DNA of 64,000 nucleotides from Anaerotignum sp. MB30-C6 (GTDB lineage: Bacteria > Bacillota > Clostridia > Lachnospirales > Anaerotignaceae). Position numbers and translations under genes: made by a program. The notes below the pieces were generated by a model. It saw nothing but the letters and a program-made list of their open reading frames with translations. It had not been told where the DNA came from and searched no databases. Each line of letters opens with the position of its first letter. Within the stretch, counting starts at the first letter, position 1. This document shows, piece by piece, positions 61,487-64,000 of the stretch. The stretch spans positions 930,001 to 994,000 of the forward strand of contig NZ_CP133078.1 of assembly GCF_030908465.1 (NCBI RefSeq), in the 5' to 3' direction.

Positions 61487-61645
61487 TTAAGCATTCCATT
61501 AAATTATCATCAGCTTTCAACTTAAATTCTGAATCCTTAAGACGTTGGCAATCATGGCATTTGCTTTGGTGATATAAAATGTTTTCTTTTTTTATAAAAT
61601 AATTATCTAAATTATATTGACATTTTAAATTAGAATGCTATAATT
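61487..61645 (-). pseudogene. Cys-containing gene fragment without start codon
   Basis: An open frame of about 50 codons ends in KCHDCQRLKDSEFKLKADDNLMECLTK; no ATG, GTG or TTG with ribosome site lies upstream and the trpX promoter overlaps it. Probably the 3' end of a lost gene. Confidence 0.3.
61618..61645 (+). promoter_or_regulatory. Promoter of the trp T-box transcript
   Basis: TTGACA (61618-61623), 16 bp, TATAAT (61640-61645). Confidence 0.85.
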
Positions 61646-61663
61646 ACCATATCTAAAATAAAA

Positions 61664-61930
61664 CTGATGATTAAGAGGAGTAACCTTTTTGTTCCGCTTC
61701 CAGAGAGTTGCAGGTGGTGAGATTGCAACAGTAGGGCGTTAGGTGAATGGACTTATGAGGGCGGGCGAAAGCTTCGGCGAGTAGTACCCGACGGGAACCG
61801 TACCCGTTATCCAGACGGACTGTATAATTGTACAGTGAGCGAGTGGACGATTTTATCGTCAATTTGGGTGGTATCGCAGGATTTCCAAGTCTTGTCCCAT
61901 AGTGTATGGGATAAGGCTTTTTCTTTTTGT
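61664..61930 (+). ncRNA. T-box riboswitch, tryptophan specifier
   Basis: Leader with the GAGGAGTA start of stem I, the specifier loop GAA-UGG-ACU with UGG (Trp) at 61748-61750, and the T-box antiterminator core GGGTGGTATCGC at 61866-61877, whose TGGT bulge (61869-61872) pairs with the uncharged tRNA 3' end. The alternative terminator GTCCCAT-AGTGT-ATGGGAT-AAGGCTTTTTC lies at 61887-61929. Low charged tRNA-Trp would turn on the transporter genes downstream. Confidence 0.9.
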
Positions 61931-62034
61931 CTATGAAAGAAAATAGGATAAATCCGATGCCCGTTTGGACGGTTACATAGGTTTAGAAGAGATGAGAATT
62001 AGGAAAAATGAGACGAGAAAAAGGAGAGAGTGGT

Positions 62035-63033
62035 ATGAAGAAATTTTTAGCAATGGCGTTGGTATTAGCAATGGCAACTTTGGCAGGTTGCGGGAGTAGT
62101 AGTGATGAGGGTGCAACGGAAGGCGATAGTGCAAACGCAAATGCAAATGTACCTGTAATCGGTATTTCCCAGTATGGACAGCATGCTTCTTTGGATAATT
62201 GCCGAGAGGGCTTTTTATTGGGCCTAGAAGAAAGTGGTCTGGTAGAAGGCACAGATTACACTGTTGATTACCAGAATGCCGGTTTTGATGATAACATAGC
62301 AATGCAGATTGCACAGAACTTTTCCGCCAAGAACGTAGCTTTGATGTGTGCAGTAGCAACACCCTCGGCAACGGCTTGCTACGCAGCAGCGGAAGATAAA
62401 GACATTCCTGTGATTTTTACAGCTATTACAGACCCAGTTAAGGCGAAACTAGATACAGGCAATATCACAGGTACCAGCGATAAGCTGCCTGTTGAGGCAC
62501 AGCTTGAATTAATTCGTGCATTACAGCCTGAAGCAAAAACAATCGGTATTCTTTATACAACAAGCGAGCCTAACTCTGTAGCTGCAATCGAAGAGTATAA
62601 GGAAAAAGGCCCCGAGTTTGGCTTTACAATTGAAACCATCGGTGTAACACAGCAGGCAGAAGTTTTACAGGCAGCAGATAGCATTATCGCAAAAGGTGTG
62701 GATTGTATTTCAAACTTGACAGATAATAACGTGGTAGGGGTTTTGCCTTCTATTTTAGAAAAAACAAACGATGCCAATATTCCCGTTTACGGCAGTGAAA
62801 TTGAGCAGGTAAAATTAGGCTGTGTGGCTTCTGCAGGTATTGATTATATCGCATTAGGCAAACAGACAGGTGAAATGGCTGCAAAAATTTTAAAGGGCGA
62901 AGCAACAGCAGAAGAAATGCCTTACGAAACAATTTCAAGCTATGACACATATGTGAATTCTCAGGCTTTGACAGACTTGGAAATTACAGTTCCCGCTGAT
63001 ATTGCTGAAAAAGCCATTGAAGCAGCAAACTAA
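62035..63033 (+). CDS. trpX: Tryptophan-type ABC transporter, substrate-binding lipoprotein
   Basis: 332 residues from ATG 62035 (AAGGAGAG). Lipobox LAGCGSS after a signal peptide. ABC_sub_bind (PF04392) features: PVIGISQYGQHASLDNCREGF, QIAQNFSAKNVALMCAVATPSATA, PVIFTAITDPVKAKL and NVPVYGSE-like loops. With the Trp T-box leader it matches TrpX of Firmicutes. Confidence 0.9.
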   Translation: MKKFLAMALVLAMATLAGCGSSSDEGATEGDSANANANVPVIGISQYGQHASLDNCREGFLLGLEESGLVEGTDYTVDYQNAGFDDNIAMQIAQNFSAKNVALMCAVATPSATACYAAAEDKDIPVIFTAITDPVKAKLDTGNITGTSDKLPVEAQLELIRALQPEAKTIGILYTTSEPNSVAAIEEYKEKGPEFGFTIETIGVTQQAEVLQAADSIIAKGVDCISNLTDNNVVGVLPSILEKTNDANIPVYGSEIEQVKLGCVASAGIDYIALGKQTGEMAAKILKGEATAEEMPYETISSYDTYVNSQALTDLEITVPADIAEKAIEAAN

Positions 63034-63077
63034 GGGTTTTCCAAGGTTGGAAGAGGAAATAGAAAGAGGTTTTTAGT

Positions 63078-63968
63078 ATGGTTTTTGTTGATTTATTAAT
63101 CAGTACACTTACGCAGGGTTTGATCTATGCTTTGTTATCCTATGGTGTTTTTATTACCTATAAAATATTGGATTTTCCAGACTTGACTGTTGATGGCAGT
63201 TTCCCCTTGGGAGCGGCCATTACGGCAGTGCTTTTGGTAAACGGAATGAACCCATATTTGGTGCTTTTGGTTTCAGCAGCCATTGGTGCTTTGGCAGGCC
63301 TTGCAACAGGGTTTATGCACGTTAGATTAGGCGTACGGGACTTATTGGCAGGTATCATTACTATGACTGCTTTGTTCTCCATTAACCTTCAAATTGCAGG
63401 ATCCAATCTTGCAGTAGAACGTGCCATTGATACTATTTTTACCGCAGAACCCACAATGGCGCTATTAGGATCTATGTCTTTGATGTATCGCAAATTTATT
63501 GTTGCTTTGGTCATTGCTTTGCTTGTAAAGATTTTGTTAGATTTGTATTTAAAGACCAAGAACGGTTTGCTTTTACGGGCAGTAGGGGACAACAGTACGC
63601 TGGTTACCACTTTGGCAAAAGACAAAGGCACAATGAAGATTTTGGGCTTAGTAATAGCAAATGCATTGGTTGCTCTTTGCGGTAGTGTAGTTTGTCAGGA
63701 ACAAAGGGCTTTTTCCAGTACCATGGGTACAGGTCAGGTGGTATTTGGTTTGGCAACGGTTATCATTGGTACCACGTTGTTTAGACGCTTTGGCTTTGTA
63801 AAAGGCACCACTGCTGTTTTGGTAGGTAGCGTATTCTATAAAATCTGTATTCAAGTTGCAATCAGTATGGGTCTTCCTGCAAACTTGTTAAAATTGGCTA
63901 TGGCTGTACTGTTCCTGGCAGTCCTTGTTTTGGGGGACAGAAAGAAAGGTGGTGCGGAACATGCTTGA
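63078..63968 (+). CDS. trpY: Tryptophan-type ABC transporter, permease
   Basis: 296 residues with about eight membrane spans; VDGSFPLGAAITAVLL and LLLRAVGDNSTLVTTLAKDKGTMKILGL are typical of the branched-chain-type permease family (BPD_transp_2) paired with TrpX. ATG 63078 after AGAAAGAGG. Overlaps the ATPase gene by 8 bp. Confidence 0.9.
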   Translation: MVFVDLLISTLTQGLIYALLSYGVFITYKILDFPDLTVDGSFPLGAAITAVLLVNGMNPYLVLLVSAAIGALAGLATGFMHVRLGVRDLLAGIITMTALFSINLQIAGSNLAVERAIDTIFTAEPTMALLGSMSLMYRKFIVALVIALLVKILLDLYLKTKNGLLLRAVGDNSTLVTTLAKDKGTMKILGLVIANALVALCGSVVCQEQRAFSSTMGTGQVVFGLATVIIGTTLFRRFGFVKGTTAVLVGSVFYKICIQVAISMGLPANLLKLAMAVLFLAVLVLGDRKKGGAEHA

Positions 63969-64000
63969 ATTGAAAAATATAACAAAAATTTATAACCCTG
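63961..64000 (+). CDS. trpZ: Tryptophan-type ABC transporter, ATPase (start only)
   Basis: Only 13 codons (MLELKNITKIYNP) are in the window. The position, overlap with the permease and the N-terminus typical of ABC ATPases support the call. Confidence 0.75.
   Translation, partial: MLELKNITKIYNP

Overview
The window (about 64 kb, low G+C, strong AGGAGG ribosome binding sites, many TTG/GTG starts) looks like the chromosome of an endospore-forming anaerobic Clostridia member, probably Lachnospirales-like. The evidence is the spoIIGA-sigE pair, a cysteine-rich gene with a sigma-K-type promoter, a T-box-controlled trpXYZ-type transporter and a sigma-54-controlled acetoin-dehydrogenase-type operon. 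The exact taxon cannot be fixed from the sequence.

Positions 1 to about 27.9 kb are a siphovirus-type prophage. A large serine recombinase runs off the left edge. It is followed by a leftward lysogeny block (secreted copper-amine-oxidase-like protein, HI0074-like protein, ImmA-like protein, XRE repressor). A divergent control region with two consensus promoters and repeated AAGTACGAGTT operators leads into a rightward early region: Cro-like protein, AbrB-like protein, HUH-type replication protein, SSB and many mini-proteins. Then come an exact 302-bp tandem array of membrane zinc-ribbon genes, HNH nuclease, putative cos, terminase, HK97-type head genes, tail genes with a short tape measure, holin-like proteins, endolysin and a Dam-type methylase.

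Positions 28.1-34.7 kb, at the end of the prophage away from the integrase, hold a defence island. It contains a stand-alone TIR protein, a type II Thoeris pair (two-TM macro-domain effector and TIR ThsB) and a Hachiman pair (HamA nuclease, HamB helicase). A badly decayed IS3/IS150-type element (35.0-36.45 kb) lies between this island and the host chromosome, so the right attachment site was not identified.

Positions 36.5-64 kb are host DNA: a cysteine-rich putative spore-surface gene, glyA, an Fe-S aldo/keto reductase, a PHP phosphatase, a yerC-like regulator, pcrA-ligA, a LysR regulator, hom, a cyclase-family gene, spoIIGA-sigE, an acoR-like activator, the acoA-acoB-acoC-lpd operon, a PEBP-family gene, a frameshifted lipoprotein and other gene remains, and a tryptophan T-box leading the trpXYZ-type transporter (last gene cut by the window edge).

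The signals most worth following are: the double-TIR plus Hachiman island; three perfect TGTAG-N8-CTACA palindromes upstream of the sigma-54 promoter; ribosome binding sites separated from the start codons of both acoC and lpd by hairpins; a long-spacer spoIIG-like promoter with tandem Spo0A-like boxes; the 302-bp array; and hairpins at the 3' ends of prophage genes whose T-tracts face antisense transcription. I saw no CRISPR array and no tRNA or rRNA gene.
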